DNA of 64,000 nt from Thelonectria olida (lineage: Eukaryota; Ascomycota; Sordariomycetes; Hypocreales; Nectriaceae). The DNA is taken from positions 930,001 through 994,000 of the forward strand of contig JAGPYM010000016.1 in NCBI GenBank assembly GCA_020736575.1, given 5' to 3'. Position numbers and translations under genes: made by a program. The notes beneath the pieces were generated by a model. That model had not been told where the DNA came from. It was given only the letters and a program-made list of their open reading frames with translations, and ran no database searches. This document shows positions 47,604 to 60,334 of this stretch, piece after piece (the stretch's first letter is position 1; the number at the start of each line of letters is the position of its first letter).

Positions 47604-48802
47604 ATGAGAGCTCGATACAAAGGACCTGCCGGCACTGGCATCATCGACGTCCCAGACTCTGCGACTGTTGGCGACCTTCTTCGTGAGCTCCGGACTCGGA
47701 CTGGCATTGCCAGCTTCACCATCAAGTATGGCCCGCCTATGGCTATGAAGAACCTCGACTTGGGCTTGATTGGCGAAACTGCGCGCTCAGCAGGGCTTCA
47801 TGGCGAGACTTTGACTATCGTCCCTGCAGAGGAGCCACCCGCCCCAGTGAAGACCGAAGCCCCCAAGCCATCCACCAATGAGTCCAGCGACAACAGCCCC
47901 GAGGACATCAATGTTCCCTGGCGAGAGCGTGAGGGCACCTTGCGTAAGCCTCACGATACCGATCAAAGCCCAGAATTCTAATCAAGAGCAGTCCTGCGTG
48001 TCATGCCTAGCGACAACAGCTGTCTGTTCACCGCATTCGGCGGTGCTTTGCTTGAGCAAATACCAGCCCAACAGCTCAGAAATATGATGGCCGACTACAT
48101 AACTCAGCACCCCGACACATACACCGAGGCCGTGCTGGGCACGCCACCTAGGCAGTACTGCCGTAGCATTCAGGACCCCGATCGATGGGGAGGAGGAATC
48201 GAGCTCAGCATCTTGTCTGCCATCTTTGACATACAAATCTGCACATTCGATGTCCAGGCAAGCACTCTTTCATCCGGACTGGCATTTTCTAGTGATTGGG
48301 TAGGTTACTGACAAACCTCTAGGCCGAAAACCTCATCAACTTTGGCGAGGAAAAGCAGAACCGGTGTATCCTGCTCTACTCAGGCATCCACTACGACAGA
48401 GTGGCGTTCAGTTACACTGACTTCCCGCACACTACCACGACATTGCCGCCTGACATGGACCGGACGGTCTGGCCGACGACTGATGATGAGGTCCTGCAGA
48501 AGACCGAAGAGCTTGTGCACAAGCTCAACGCAGCCCACTACTACACCGACACCGATGGCTTCATTCTAAGATGTAACGTGCCTGGGTGCGACTGGATCGG
48601 AAGCGGTGGGCGCGAGGGAAACAAGCACGCGAAACAGACCGGCCATGTCGATCTGAGTGAGATTAAAGATGTCGAAGGGGATAACGTCGTCCGTAGCTGC
48701 GATGCTCCAGGTTGCGACTTTATTGGTCAAGGGGACAGAGCGTTCAGGCGGCATGGTACCGATACGGGACACGAGAAATTCTCTGTGATCCCTGACTGGT
48801 AG
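47604..48802 (+). CDS. OTU1: Otu1/YOD1 ubiquitin thioesterase
   Basis: Three exons: 47604-47943, 47992-48257, 48323-48802; 361 aa. An N-terminal UBX-like ubiquitin fold (MRARYKGPAGTGIIDVPDSA ...) leads to the OTU domain with catalytic Cys124 in PSDNSCLF and His225 in SGIHYDRV. Two C2H2-type zinc-finger repeats end the protein (CNVPGCDWIGSGG ... HAKQTGH; CDAPGCDFIGQG ... HGTDTGH). Otu1 trims ubiquitin chains on Cdc48/p97 substrates, including ER-associated degradation clients. Intron 2 begins with GC (CAG|GCAAGC), needed to give FDVQ|AENLINFG. A GT donor six bases earlier would lose Val-Gln, which are usual in the family. Confidence 0.93.
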
Positions 48803-49377
48803 CCCAGACTCAGTTGATGTCATGGGGATACATACCCTTGATGAGCATTACTGCTGTACATCGATTAAATCTCGTTACAGACCTCCATAAACCAAAGAAC
48901 ATACAAAGAATGATTCACCGCTGAGAACGGGGCAAGTCGCATTCTAACCAAGGTCTCAAGCATCGCGCCATACAAATTGCCGTAGACAATTGTCTGGTGA
49001 GATTTACGGGTAGTTATGGAGTTATCAATGTACGCATTTCCATTTCATGATGTAGTACTTGGTCATTTGATTAATGAGCTCTCGTTAGGATCCCCCATGC
49101 CCGACCAATCGCTATATTCTCCCGCACTACCCAAAATACCCAAAACAGTCATTTTAACATCTCATTCTATTCTTGCGTTCTCCAATTCCCTCTTTCCTTC
49201 GCATTTTGAAAGCTCGTGGCCGTTAATGTTGTCCAGCTTGCGACTACCATGGCTTGTGTTGATTGCCAAGCGATAAGGCTTTGGCGTCTTCTATAGTTCT
49301 GCTGTTGAACTGAGACTGTGCGTTTGACTTGCATTACTTACATGAGCTCAGAAAATAGCGGGACTAAGCCGAGACAA
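48803..49377. other. convergent intergenic region
   Basis: About 575 bp between the OTU1 stop and the end of the UsgS-like gene. 3' UTRs only, as far as can be seen. Confidence 0.45.
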
Positions 49378-50674
49378 TCATTCGTCTTTAATTGTGGTCC
49401 TGTGATTGAGCGAGTCAATATTTGCCAGTGACAGGTTGAGGAACTCATGCTTGTTGGACCAGGTTTGCTGGCTAGCCGCGAACTCCTTCATATGCTCACT
49501 GCGAGGGGGAGGGTCGGTGATCTTGGTAATCAAGTAGGCAGTCGAGGCTTCGGCAATGCCGTACACGAGGACACCAATGAGGGGAATCTTGACGAGAACG
49601 TAAAATCCCAAGCCGAAACCGAAGAGCACGCCTCCGCGGCTACGAAACCAATTCTTCTTTTGTTCTTTGGTAAAATGAACACGCGCGAAGTAGGGCTCGA
49701 GCAGCTCACGCGTTAAGCTCCTTGATGAAAAATAGGTTTGGAGAAAGATGACCAGATATCGTCGAGGGAGGAATACACCGGCTCCAAAGATGAGCGAGGC
49801 AGGGCCCAAACCGACAGCCTGGTTGAAGGTGTAGAAACTGGCTGCTGGAAGGACGAAGCGGCCAATGATTGGGACGTAGGACAGAGAAAAGACGGCTAGC
49901 GAAATAGCGCCTTTGCGAAGAAAGCGGTAGAGAAACATGGAAACCGCTTGGGCAGTGCTTTCCGAGTGAGTGCTTCCGTCGGTAGGACGGTATGTTTTGA
50001 GGTTGGGATAGTACATGTCCCGAAGCTCAGAGGGCTTGTCGGCTTTGTGTTTTTGAACATAGGTCATGTCAACCCACTGTAGTGACTGCATGAAGCTGAG
50101 TTTGTTTAGTACGGGTACTTAGGATAGAATACAGGAAGCCAACGGGTGGAGCTTACAGGATGTCCAAGGTCGGGACGACATAACGCATGAGCGCCATGAG
50201 AAAGAAGGGAACTTGAAGCACGTATTCGGCGACGAAGTTGAGTCCGTTGACGAGAGAATCGTCCCATGTCACGTCGTCGAGGGAGTAGAAGAGAGAAAGA
50301 ATGCCGAGGAAGACTCTCACTCCCAATATCTGGCAACCAATGTCAGCACGAGCCCATCGGGTTCAACGAGATGTTGCAGAACGTACGGGAATGGCGACGA
50401 CGAGCCTGATGGTGATGCCAGCCCCGACGGCTATGGCGGCCTGACGATAGTGATCGGTAGTGAAAAGGGCAGGATTTTGAAGGGCTCTGTGGGCTGTGAG
50501 CGCCGAGTTTGGTCAGTATGAGTTGGTGAATATCTCTGTGTGCCTCGGGATTTACTCGCCTCCAACAAGGGTGAGCTGGGCACCGCGGATGACGGTATTT
50601 AGATCAAAGTGGGACATGTCAAATGCCTCTTTGATCTTGGCCTTGTCGACCTGTAACTTCTCATCTGCGGGCAT
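49378..50674 (-). CDS. multi-pass membrane protein, UsgS-like
   Basis: Exons 50674-50560, 50493-50387, 50329-50157 and 50095-49378; 370 aa. The N-terminus MPADEKLQVDKAKIKEAFD is hydrophilic. The membrane part has about six hydrophobic spans (AAIAVGAGITIRLVVAIP; VFLGILSLFYSL; FFLMALMRYVVP; ISLAVFSLSYVPIIGRFVLP; FGFGLGFYVLVKIPLIGVLVY). Conserved-looking motifs include ESLQWVD-like QSLQWVDMTYVQKHK and FLPRRYLVIFLQTYFSSRSL. The pattern resembles fungal proteins annotated UsgS, of unknown role; that name is from memory of the family. Intron 1 is ambiguous: a GC donor (GAG|GCGAGT) gives VGAHRALQNP, while a GT donor with a later acceptor gives VGGEALQNP. Confidence 0.7.
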
Positions 50675-52318
50675 TTTGAAATGGCGTTCGCGAAATGCAG
50701 GCTTGAGACAGCTCAGGCGTCAAGGCGGAACAGGACGGGAGCTTGTGCTGAGGTTGACTAAGCTTGAGCAGCTCCAGAGATTGGAGGGGTATCAGCGGAT
50801 GAAGCTACGCACATGAGTTGACGAACAGGGCTGGTTGGTGATACCCGGAGACTTTATCCGTTTGTGTGTTTCGATATCGAGCGTTTACAAACAGTGGTGG
50901 ACTACAGGTTGCACCCAACGATGGAGTCACACATATATCTGACGTCGTCGTATCCAGATGGAGATGGAGCTGAGCTGGAGTTGTAGCGGGTTCGGCGGCA
51001 AGGCCGGAGGACAGAGTTCCAGCGGGGAACTTTTGTGCAAATAGCACCGCGCATTGGTGGGGTGATGAGGTAAGGAAAGTGCTGATGTCTATTGGAACAC
51101 TTGGAAGGCGTGTTGCACGGTACCTGCACTTCTCGCCCAGGTACAAAGTCCGAGCTCTGACGTACGACAGAGGCTGAGCTGTTAGATCACTTCATCTCCT
51201 GCATATTATTTGGTACGGTGCGCGCATCCAATCAATTGCTGCCATAGCTCGGGTCTGTAGAAACACTGAACGTATTTGCGGTGGGTAATCGTACGTACAA
51301 TTTGGTAAACTGCAAGAGATTTTCTTCTCGATGGCTTACTTTGATGGTCCTGCAATTATTCGTACTTCGCAGGATACCTACGAACTGGAGTCTTCACACG
51401 AATTCCTTTTTCATGAATCGATTTGCTTTTTGGGCAACTAAGCTAAGGATCTATCGAGATCACTAACGATTGCATCAAGCTTGAACAGGGAATAACTGGA
51501 ATGCAATGAGTTCGGTAAGAAATAGTTGACCCGTTGACCAATCATGTTGTCAAGGCGGCAGTCGTAATTCGCATGTGATACAAGGCATGTGGTGAGCTCT
51601 TTCCATTCCAATAGAAGAACTGGATGAAATGAATTGGGATTGCTTAAACAAGCTAGTTAATTGCGCCCATTGTTCGTCCATAGGTACCTAGGTGGTAGTA
51701 GGTATCTGCGTAGTAGATAGACCGCATGATTAAGAAGGACGACTGCCTCCGCATCAGATCCAACACAGGCAGGTACGATTAATTATCATCACCCGGCGCT
51801 CCTGTAGCTGAGTGGGGTGGGAACAGATGCTGCCGTGCAACTGGTGCAAATGCATCTCTTGTGCATGCTTGTGCGTGAACCGGGCGGGATGACTAAGTAC
51901 CCGTGCCTCCTTACCTATCCGGGATGCCCCCAGTTCCCCGGCGCGGATGAGCCTTGCCTGCTCCTCAAGACAGAAGGGAGGGCACTTTTACTGTGCGTTT
52001 CGATATCAGCCACCTTGCGACTCGACAGGTCGTTCGATCCCGATCATCACCCTTATCCTTGGGGGCTCGCACAATCTACCTTCGCTCCTTCATTCACCAG
52101 TGTTCTCCATTCTCTTCGACCTTATCCCACCGCCCCCTCTGGGGATCGATTCCCACCCGACGCGACGCCTCGCCTGCAACCCTCGAAAGACGACGTCACA
52201 CAATAATGTTCCCAGGCTTCGATCTGGCTCGCCGCGATGACTGATCTCCAGCTTGGCCAAGGAATACTTTGCGCCGTCTGAATATAATTCTATCAAACTC
52301 CATTCTATAGTCACTACC
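50675..52318. promoter_or_regulatory. divergent intergenic region before INP1
   Basis: About 1.64 kb between outward-facing starts. Open frames up to 129 codons on the plus strand start at non-ATG codons and carry no motif. The final 120 bp are the INP1 5' leader. Confidence 0.4.
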
Positions 52319-54663
52319 ATGGACGATTCTTCCCTTTCCCTTCCGGTCTTCCGGACGCCTCGAAGGGTTGCCACAGCTCCAATTTCTCTAGCTGAATCTG
52401 CCCGTGCCAGCTCGCCTCTCGTTGAAGGTATTGTTGAGACTTTATATAACCACCCCAACGCAAAAATCATTTCTTTTACTGTCTCCGGGAGGGCCTTCTC
52501 CCGAAGTACAGGCTTGCCTGTCGAGGACGCTCCAGGCACCCTCTCCTGGTCATCCCAACTCGAGAGAACCATTGCAGTTGGTGAGTTTGTGATCTTTCAC
52601 CCCTTCTCTCAATAACAATTTCTCACCCAAACTGTCCAGGCCCCTTTCGTATCTATCGTGCCCCTGGGTCCGTCGCCTTTCTCAATTGTGGCTCTGCCCT
52701 ACAGCCCATTCTGCCCAGAAGCCAGTGCTGGTGCATTGATGAGGTGAATAGCAAATTCGTCCTGCAAATTCGTCGGCCAAACTATTGGAGAATCGAACTC
52801 CCCGTCACCGACCCCGAAGACCAACAACGAGCAGAGCTCCTAAGGGTAGTCTTCGATAAAATTTTACAATTTGAGAAGACGGAATGTCCTTTCAAACGAG
52901 CATTCACCGTCGAACTACCAGAGCCCCAAACACCAGTCAGGAAGAGGCCTTGGACACCTGTGCAACGCTCCCTTTCTAGCTCCCCTGCTGTCGATGCTGA
53001 CTCTCCCGATTCGCCTGCTTCAACTTCTCGAAGAGCCTCCTTCTTACAAAGAGGTTCGACACCGACCCCTCTGAGTTTTCGGCAAAGGGCCAATTCTCTA
53101 GACTTTTCCGACGACCCCCCGGTCAGCCGACGAGCGAGTTCCGCCGACCCTCCTCCAATTGTTCGCACTGAAACCGCCAAATTGGAAGCCAAGATAGAGG
53201 CGGATGCCCTTGACGAACTGGCACGAGCCGCCCTAGAAAACAATACACCACTACGAGACTGGGACCAATACACAGAATTTCAAGACGCGAACACCACACC
53301 TTCAAGGACGCAACGCGATGATAGGGACAGGGAAACTCAACGCTCGATCCTTGAATCTTTACTTGTGCCATCGCACTCCAGCCCGAGGACATCTAATTTT
53401 GCAGAACTCCATGCTCAATTCTCACGGGCTGGTACCCTAACCCCTGAGTTGCAAGATGAAGGCTCTTCGAGTGAAGATCACCAAGAGATATCACCAAGGA
53501 CTGAATCATCTCCGCAAGGAGATGTGTCTGCGCAGGATGAGGACATGGTATATGAATTGCACGAGGGAAGCGGGAATAAAGGAGATCGAATGAAGACTCG
53601 TCTCCGGCGAACGACCAGATTTGCGGTGGCGAGATCGGTAACGCTACCGCCGCACCTGAAGCTCTCCATGGATCGGTCTTCCGACTCAAGTATCATGCCC
53701 CCCACAATGCAAGCGGACACGCCACGTCCAGCTTCTCCTTCACATGCCGACGAAGACATGTCGTCTTCCGAGTTCGAAGACATGATAAAATCGCCAGGGC
53801 TTCGACGTCGAGGTAGCGATGACTCATTCCACAGTGTTAAGTCGTGGCGTTCACAGTCTGGCCCTCCACAATCACCTCTCCTCTCGCAACCTAACACTAT
53901 CGATACTGACCCCAATGAGTTGACAATTGTCAAGGGTCTGGTCGAGAACCATGCGAGGCTTAATGGGGAGGTTTCAGAGACAGGAAACGACTGGGAAACA
54001 AGATGGGTTGGGGAAGGGGAGCCTTTCCATGCGAGCATGGACATGGTACTTGAAGATGAGCCACCATTGAAGATGGCGGGGGCTTTCCCAGTCGCTACCG
54101 GCCCAGATAACGGTGATGAGGCGCCTCCTGCAGTCGTGAGGCGACGCCGGACGACGACGGTAACGAGTCATCGACCGACAACAAGCAGCATTTCCGTTGG
54201 TCACCGCGCGTTTCAACCACTTCCTCCCGCAGCCAACTTTTTCAACCCAGCACCCAATGTGGAACGGCGTCCCTTGAACAGATTGGAAGCTATCAAGCAG
54301 ATTCCAATGGCCATCATCAGCAAGACACTGGGAATGCTGCTGGGCCCCCCGGCACATCTCATTGCCCTGATGCTCAAAGTGGCGGCGAAAATCCTCGCCG
54401 GAGAGTGGCGAGGCCTCGTGTTTGGATATGACGAGGAGGGGGAGGAAATCCCCGTTCAATGGGACTATTCAGAAGGCGATTTTAGTGACTGGAGCGACGA
54501 CGAGCTACACGCGAGCAACTATCCTAGACGACAACACCATCGCCATCACAGCCATCATCGTCAGAACTCCCACCCCAAGACTCGAGGAACTCCAGATGAG
54601 AGCGCCGCCGTGGAAAGCTCCGAGTCCTCCTCGGACGATAGCCGGAGTTGGGGAGTAGATTGA
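52319..54663 (+). CDS. INP1: Inp1-like inheritance of peroxisomes protein
   Basis: Exons 52319-52580 and 52640-54663; 761 aa. The N-terminal third (residues about 1-200) is folded: SSPLVEGIVETLYNHPNAKI, PGTLSWSSQLERTIAVGPFRIYRAPGSVAFLNCGSALQPILP with CWCIDEVNSKFVLQIRRPNYWRIEL. This is the PH-like Inp1 domain. The middle is a long disordered Ser/Asp-rich region. Near the end a conserved block (NRLEAIKQIPMAIISKTLGM, then AGEWRGLVFGYDEEG) precedes a His-rich acidic tail. Inp1 tethers peroxisomes to the cell cortex or ER through Pex3. Assignment rests on the N-terminal domain and overall layout. Confidence 0.78.
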
Positions 54664-55747
54664 TAAGAGTATATGAGGGATGTTGGTCCGCTGTGTAACT
54701 ATAATATGTAAGATAGAGATGGGAAGTGAGTGGGATAGGGGCAATAGTTGAAGCAAGGTGATGTAATGAACCAGACTACTTGGGCACGCTAGAGCGTCTA
54801 GTGGGCGTTGGATATTATGGATGGATCTCGCCGTGTCTGAAGAATTGTCCTCGGAGTTGACTTGGCCTTTGGAGGATGCAGCCAGATGCAATCAGGGAAA
54901 CGAGGCTCACGATTTCGGAATGGAGTTTTTTCATGTTTTAGTAATTAGCATTTTACAGACTCGTGGATTGATATAAGCAGCACAACCAAATGTCAGTCGA
55001 CTAGCAGAAATAATGAAACACGCGATGACTCGCTCTCGTCACCGAGGCACTCAACTGCGTATCGCGGGTGCCTGGTGATGGTGGCGAGGTGATTGAGTCG
55101 AGTTGTCCACCCCCAACTGGAGGAGAAGATGAACGAGGCAAAACCTCTCCACCACCTCTTTCGTGGGATGATCCCTGATTTGGCCAAACGGCAGCTTAGT
55201 TGATGTATTAGTCTCGTCCCTTGCAAATGGGCGATGGGCTGCATGGCTGCGCGACAGGCACCCGACGAATACGGGGAAAACGAGAGTGCGATGCGAGTAC
55301 CGTAACTGGTCGACGCCGGTACAAGTCCGCCCGTTTTACGTGCGTCGCTACTTGGCCGCGTTCAACAAGATACATGGGGGCGATCAGCGGAACCCACTCC
55401 GTGCCTTTGTCGTATTCACAGCGATCGATGCGATTGGTCGCTGGGGACCGCAGGGCTGAAGCGGCTGCTTTTGGGTATCATGATGCGAAATGCCTCCCTC
55501 TCAAGTGCAGATGGTGCTGGGTGCTGTGTTGCGCGATGACTGCTTTATATAAGAAGACGACTGATCCCCTTCTTCAAGTTGAAGGAAGGGGAACCAAGCT
55601 GCCTTGTCTCAATATCTTCGACTTGAGATGAGTTTCATGAGTACTTTTGGTCGAACTTTCCGGGCATTCGATACCCTTCAAGACACCCTCTATACTCATC
55701 TAGTCTATTGGTAAGAGCACGTCTAATAAAGCGGAAACTCTACAGCC
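54664..55747. other. intergenic region between INP1 and the RTA1-like gene
   Basis: About 1.1 kb, both neighbours on the plus strand. No open frame with recognisable content. Confidence 0.4.
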
Positions 55748-56979
55748 ATGTCCAACGGCCATTACGGTAAGTCTCACACCCACTATGCTCCTCGTGCACC
55801 TGTGTCGCTTTCGACCTGCTAACCAACCCCTGGGTGAATAGTCGATGGGAGCTATTACTTCTATGCTCCCAACAAAGGAGCTGCAGTCTTCTTCATTATT
55901 GCTTTTTTGACATCTGGTTGCGTCCATGTTTGGCAGTGCTTGTTCGTCCCCCTCTTGGATTTGCATTCAAACACGCATATGCGAGTAGAAGGTAACTGAC
56001 CAGTTATAGTCACTACAAGTGCTGGAAACTGGCGCCTCTCCTCCCTTTCTGTTGTCTTCTCTTCACTGTAGGGTTCGCTCTTCGCGAGTATGGGGGCTTT
56101 CATTACGACAACCTGAACGTCTACATTGCCAGCATCTGTATTACCTACGCGGCACCGTAAGTGACCCGTCATCCAAGGTCCTGCCAACCAGGAGAAAAGA
56201 ACCAGTAACTGACACGAAACAGACCACTTCTCGAACTACAAAATTACCAGATCCTTGGTCGCATTCTCTACTACGTTCCATATCATTCGCCTCTACATCC
56301 AGGCCGAGTCCTGACTACGTTTGGGTTTCTCTCGGCAATCATTGAATCGCTCAATGGATGGGGCGCCTCGTATTCAGCCAACCAGTCATTGAGCGACGGT
56401 GAGATCAAGACTGGCCATGCCCTGATCAAGACATCACTGATCCTCCAAATTGTTGTTGCTGTCTTGTTCATCGCGCTGGCTACCATCTTCCATCGTCGGT
56501 GTCTGGCCAACGGCATCAAGAATGACCGTCTAAATATCCCGTTGGTTACCCTCTACACGAGCATCTCTCTTATTTTGGTACGGACCATCTACCGTATTGT
56601 TGAATACTTTGGCGTCGCGGAGCTCCGATTCGGACCTGGATTCGACCCTATGTCCATGTCACCAATCATTCGCTACGAATGGTTCTTCTACGTCTTTGAG
56701 GCGGCCATTATGCTGGCCAACGTCGTCATGTTCAACTTGCGCCACCCTCGACACTTCCTCCCCAAAAGCAACAAGATTTATCTCGCACAGGATGGCGTTA
56801 CCGAGGTGGAAGGCCCTGGCTTTAAGGACCCGAGGCCGTTCTGGATGACGCTCGTGGATCCGTTCGACATTCGGGGCATTGTGACCGGACAGTCCAAGCA
56901 GGAGAGGTTTTGGGAGACGCATGACCAAAACATACCGGAGAGCAGAGAGAGAGCAAAGTCGGACACGGAGTTGGTCTGA
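55748..56979 (+). CDS. RTA1-like seven-helix membrane protein
   Basis: Four exons: 55748-55766, 55842-55941, 56010-56156, 56223-56979; 340 aa. Exon 1 is only 19 nt. Seven hydrophobic spans are visible, starting with GAAVFFIIAFLTSGCVHVWQCF, LLPFCCLLFTVGFALREYGG and YIASICITYAAPPLLELQNYQILGRI. The order matches the RTA1/RTM1/Rsb1 family (lipid-translocating exporter type), linked in yeast to sphingoid-base transport and azole or 7-aminocholesterol resistance. The motif LVRTIYRIVEYFGV and PFWMTLVDPFDIRG near the end are typical. The cytosolic C-tail is charged. Substrate cannot be inferred. Confidence 0.87.
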
Positions 56980-59900
56980 GGGACGGCGGCAGTGATCGTC
57001 CGAGTCTGTTGAAAGGTCGGTTGATGATGGATTAGTTGGCTTAGGGCAGTGTTGAGTCAGGGGGATCTACCGTAACCCCTCGGAGAGAGAGTTGATTTGG
57101 TCAATGGGCTTCTATAGATAGTTTCTAGTTTTCGAGTATCGGTTTGCGGCGAAGTCAGGTGGTCTTGTGAGTGCGGTCCGAAGACTCACGGCTTGCTCTA
57201 TGAATGGGTATTAGTCTAGGAGTCTGACGAGAGACAAGAATGGAAAATGGTAGTTCGGAGAATATTTACAATAATAGCTTAGGCATCATTTGGAGAATCG
57301 ATACGCATTGGAGCTTGTCGCTGAGCCAAAGCCCCCGTTTCGTCTCGTTTCTGCCCACGTACAAATCTAAAGGCGCGAGACCGAGAGCGAGGCTAATAAA
57401 CCGTCGCCCCGAGACTCTCTCTCGCCCTCGCTGTGGGGCGGCTGGCCTTGTCTCTTCACGTTGGTGCTGGCGACGGCGGAGCGAGAGGAGGCGGAGTCGC
57501 GGATTTTTTTTTGGCGGGAGATGACAAAGTGCTAAGAATATCTCTCACGTTTGATTACGCTCGGTCCTGTTCGATTGAGGGAGGATGGATGGAAGGAAGG
57601 AAGGCGATTCATTTTAACTGAGAGACGGGAGAAGCATGCGCGCTCATATCCGGTTCGCCCTTGTACGAAGCGTGGACGGGGGGTTTCCGGGGCTTCGCTT
57701 CGGAGAACTATTCGCATGAGACGTTGCGGGCATAAACTGGCAGTGATTGGACTTCATGCACTAACTCAGACAGGACGGTTGGCAGCAGCAAGTGTCGCAT
57801 GAGCACCATCGATCGAGTGTCCATTATCACGAGAAGCAGTACAGATGATAGGACGCATGTTGGCCGGTCTGCATCAACACACATACAGCAGTGCAGGTGG
57901 TTGATCAGGTGAAACCATTTCATAAGCCACTCTGTTTTGTTTGAGGCAAGAAACGACGAATCCACCATGCGACGATCCTGACGGCCTCAACTGTTGTTTT
58001 TCGTCTTAGATGAGACGGACAGGAGACAGACAACTGACGGACCCATCTGCAGGATGCACTTTACCGCTAGTTAGTAAGGGGCGACACCCTGGCACTGGAC
58101 CGACACAGCCCCAACAAGCAGACGCCCTCGAGGCATTTCGCGTTTTGCAACAAGCAGCTTCATTTTTCCCGTCAAGCGAGGCATGTGGTACATGGTTAGA
58201 TGGATGAGGAGGCGTGCATTGTTGCTCCCAGCGCTGGTTGTGGTGACAAAGTAGCCACGAGTGGTGAGAGTCTCATCTCAGACGCCGTCAGCATCCTCTT
58301 CATGAGAGCGTCTATTCGTACAGTCTAGAGGTATGGCTTCAAGGCCGGGTATCCTGGCAGCTGGCCATCTGGAAGCATCATGTTTGAGAATGGACCACCC
58401 GCTGTAATCAGCTAAAAGATGCGCGCATCCTTTATCCATGCAATTATTTGCCCATCCGTGGGGATGCCATGGCCGAAGGATCGACGTTTGGTTCCTTCTT
58501 ATTAACCCATCATCCATCATCCCATGTTCCGGTTGGTTCCTCCCAGAAACGTCGTGGAATACAACCCCTTGATATATCGAAACGGAGGATGTGAGTTGCT
58601 GGAATCTCATTTCCTTTTGTTTCCCAAGCCTCTTCGTCCCTCTTCCTCCAAACAATCGTGACGATACCGCGCTAACACGTCGTCGATGAGCCAACCAACG
58701 TCGCATAAGTGAACGAAACCGCCGACAGAGCGACAGAGCAGAATAAAACAACAAGAAAAGCCATCGACGAATCCACATACCTGATTGCATATGTCAGAAA
58801 ACTACAGCCAGGGGTCCAAGGTCTCCGCCACGGTCTAAAATAAGGGACAGCCAAACCAACCCAGCTAAGCAAGCTGTCAAAGAGGCGCCTCGGTTGCTCC
58901 CTCTCGGTCTCGGCCTCTGCCAAACGAACGTCACGGCCGAGTGAAATAGCCCATCGGGAACTTGAAGGGTTTGCTGGCTCTGGACATAGAAACTCTCTTT
59001 GTGCCTGTGTGTGGGCAACATTGATAACTACCAAGCCGACTTCCAACAGCCACCCCAAGGTCCAAATTGCAGCAGCCCACCGTCATTAGGGATCACCCTG
59101 TGTGACATTAACTCCTCACCTACCCAACACTCTGGACCGGAACCCTTCCAGGTGCCAATCCTCCCAGCTGAGCACTGACGCCACCCGGGGCGCCGCCTCA
59201 TCCTCCGCCACAAACCAGCTAGCAGCCAACAACCCGACAATCTGGAAATCTTACTGGTGAGTCAGGCATGGAGATGAAATTGTATCGGGAACTGACTTTT
59301 GATCGTGAAAGGTCAATTGACAAGGAGAGAGAAAGAGAGAGGCATGGCGGGCCGAGCCTGAAGCCAACAAGAGGTATGCACGAACATATGTCTTCACGTG
59401 AGAGCCATCACATATCTTACCCGCTTTCCCTCATCGTGAAGACACACAAATAAGAAGCCTACAACAAGCGAAACAAATCAAATCAAATCACAGACACTGA
59501 GCAAAAAGAAAAGACTCCCCTCTTCCTCATCAAGACTACCCAAAAAAAAAAAAGAAGCAGAAGAAGAGAAGCCCCCGTCCAATTCTCGCCACCTCTCCGG
59601 CCCGCCTTAATCCCATCCATCCATTCCAACCAACCTACACTGCAAGGCACTGTACCTTCCTCCATAACACTCCATAACACTCCATAACACTAACCCCCCC
59701 CCGGCCGCCGCTAAAAAGAACAAGCCCACGCCCCAAAAAGAGAGCTTCGCCCACAAAAACTGACAGCGCCCCTCCCCCCAGTGTACCCAGTCAGTCACGA
59801 CCCGGAGTGTTGTTGCCACAAACAACCTTGAAGAAGAACAGGAAGGAACCCCATCTCGTTGGGCTTCTGCTTCTGGCTTCCATCCACTCGAACAACTACC

Positions 59901-60334
59901 AATTCGTGGTCACTTGAGTTACGTCCCTTGTTGCCTCAAAAAAGCCACCGAACAGGCCAGACCACGGCCGACAAAGGATGCACCTGCGGCAAATCCGATC
60001 CCATTCCATTTCCATATCTTTGCCTCTTTCCCCATCAAATCTCAATTCTTCCCTCATCAGCTGAAAGCTTCCCCGTCGTCAATCACTCTAGTGGCAAAAC
60101 CAAGACCCAAAGAAATCACCGCCGACCACCCACCACATCACAAGACCAACGGCAAGCTCCCGATAACGCGCGATAATCGCCCTCGATTCAAGAAATCACC
60201 CAATACTTGACCAGCTCACGGCCAAACTCAGCAACTACGTACAGTACCTCCAAGCTCCCTCCCGAACTAAGCTACCCTGCCCGCCTGAGCAAGGTGCTAG
60301 TCATCGTGGTTCACGTCTTCGCGTCCTTCAAAGC
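56980..60334. other. 3.35 kb region without a credible gene
   Basis: The RTA1-like 3' UTR is at the left end and the leader of the disordered 527-aa gene at the right. Open frames of 100-170 codons on the minus strand (58278-59058) have no motif. Low-complexity DNA includes GGAAGG runs near 57590, a CAAAT repeat near 59475, an A run near 59540 and a tandem 10-mer at 59661. Confidence 0.4.
59661..59690. repeat. tandem 10-bp repeat, three copies
   Basis: Three exact head-to-tail copies of tccataacac, followed by a C run. Confidence 0.9.

Noticed and set aside
47604..48802. OTU1 as a fragment or pseudogene, because the frame stops at 47979-47981 and again at 48309-48311
   Set aside because: Both stops lie inside or next to introns; splicing restores an intact frame with catalytic Cys and His.
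58278..59058. two overlapping minus-strand open frames of 170 and 128 codons
   Set aside because: They overlap in different frames and have no motif or convincing splice join.
59661..59690. tandem 10-mer as a protein-binding array
   Set aside because: Only three copies in low-complexity DNA; more likely a simple slippage repeat.
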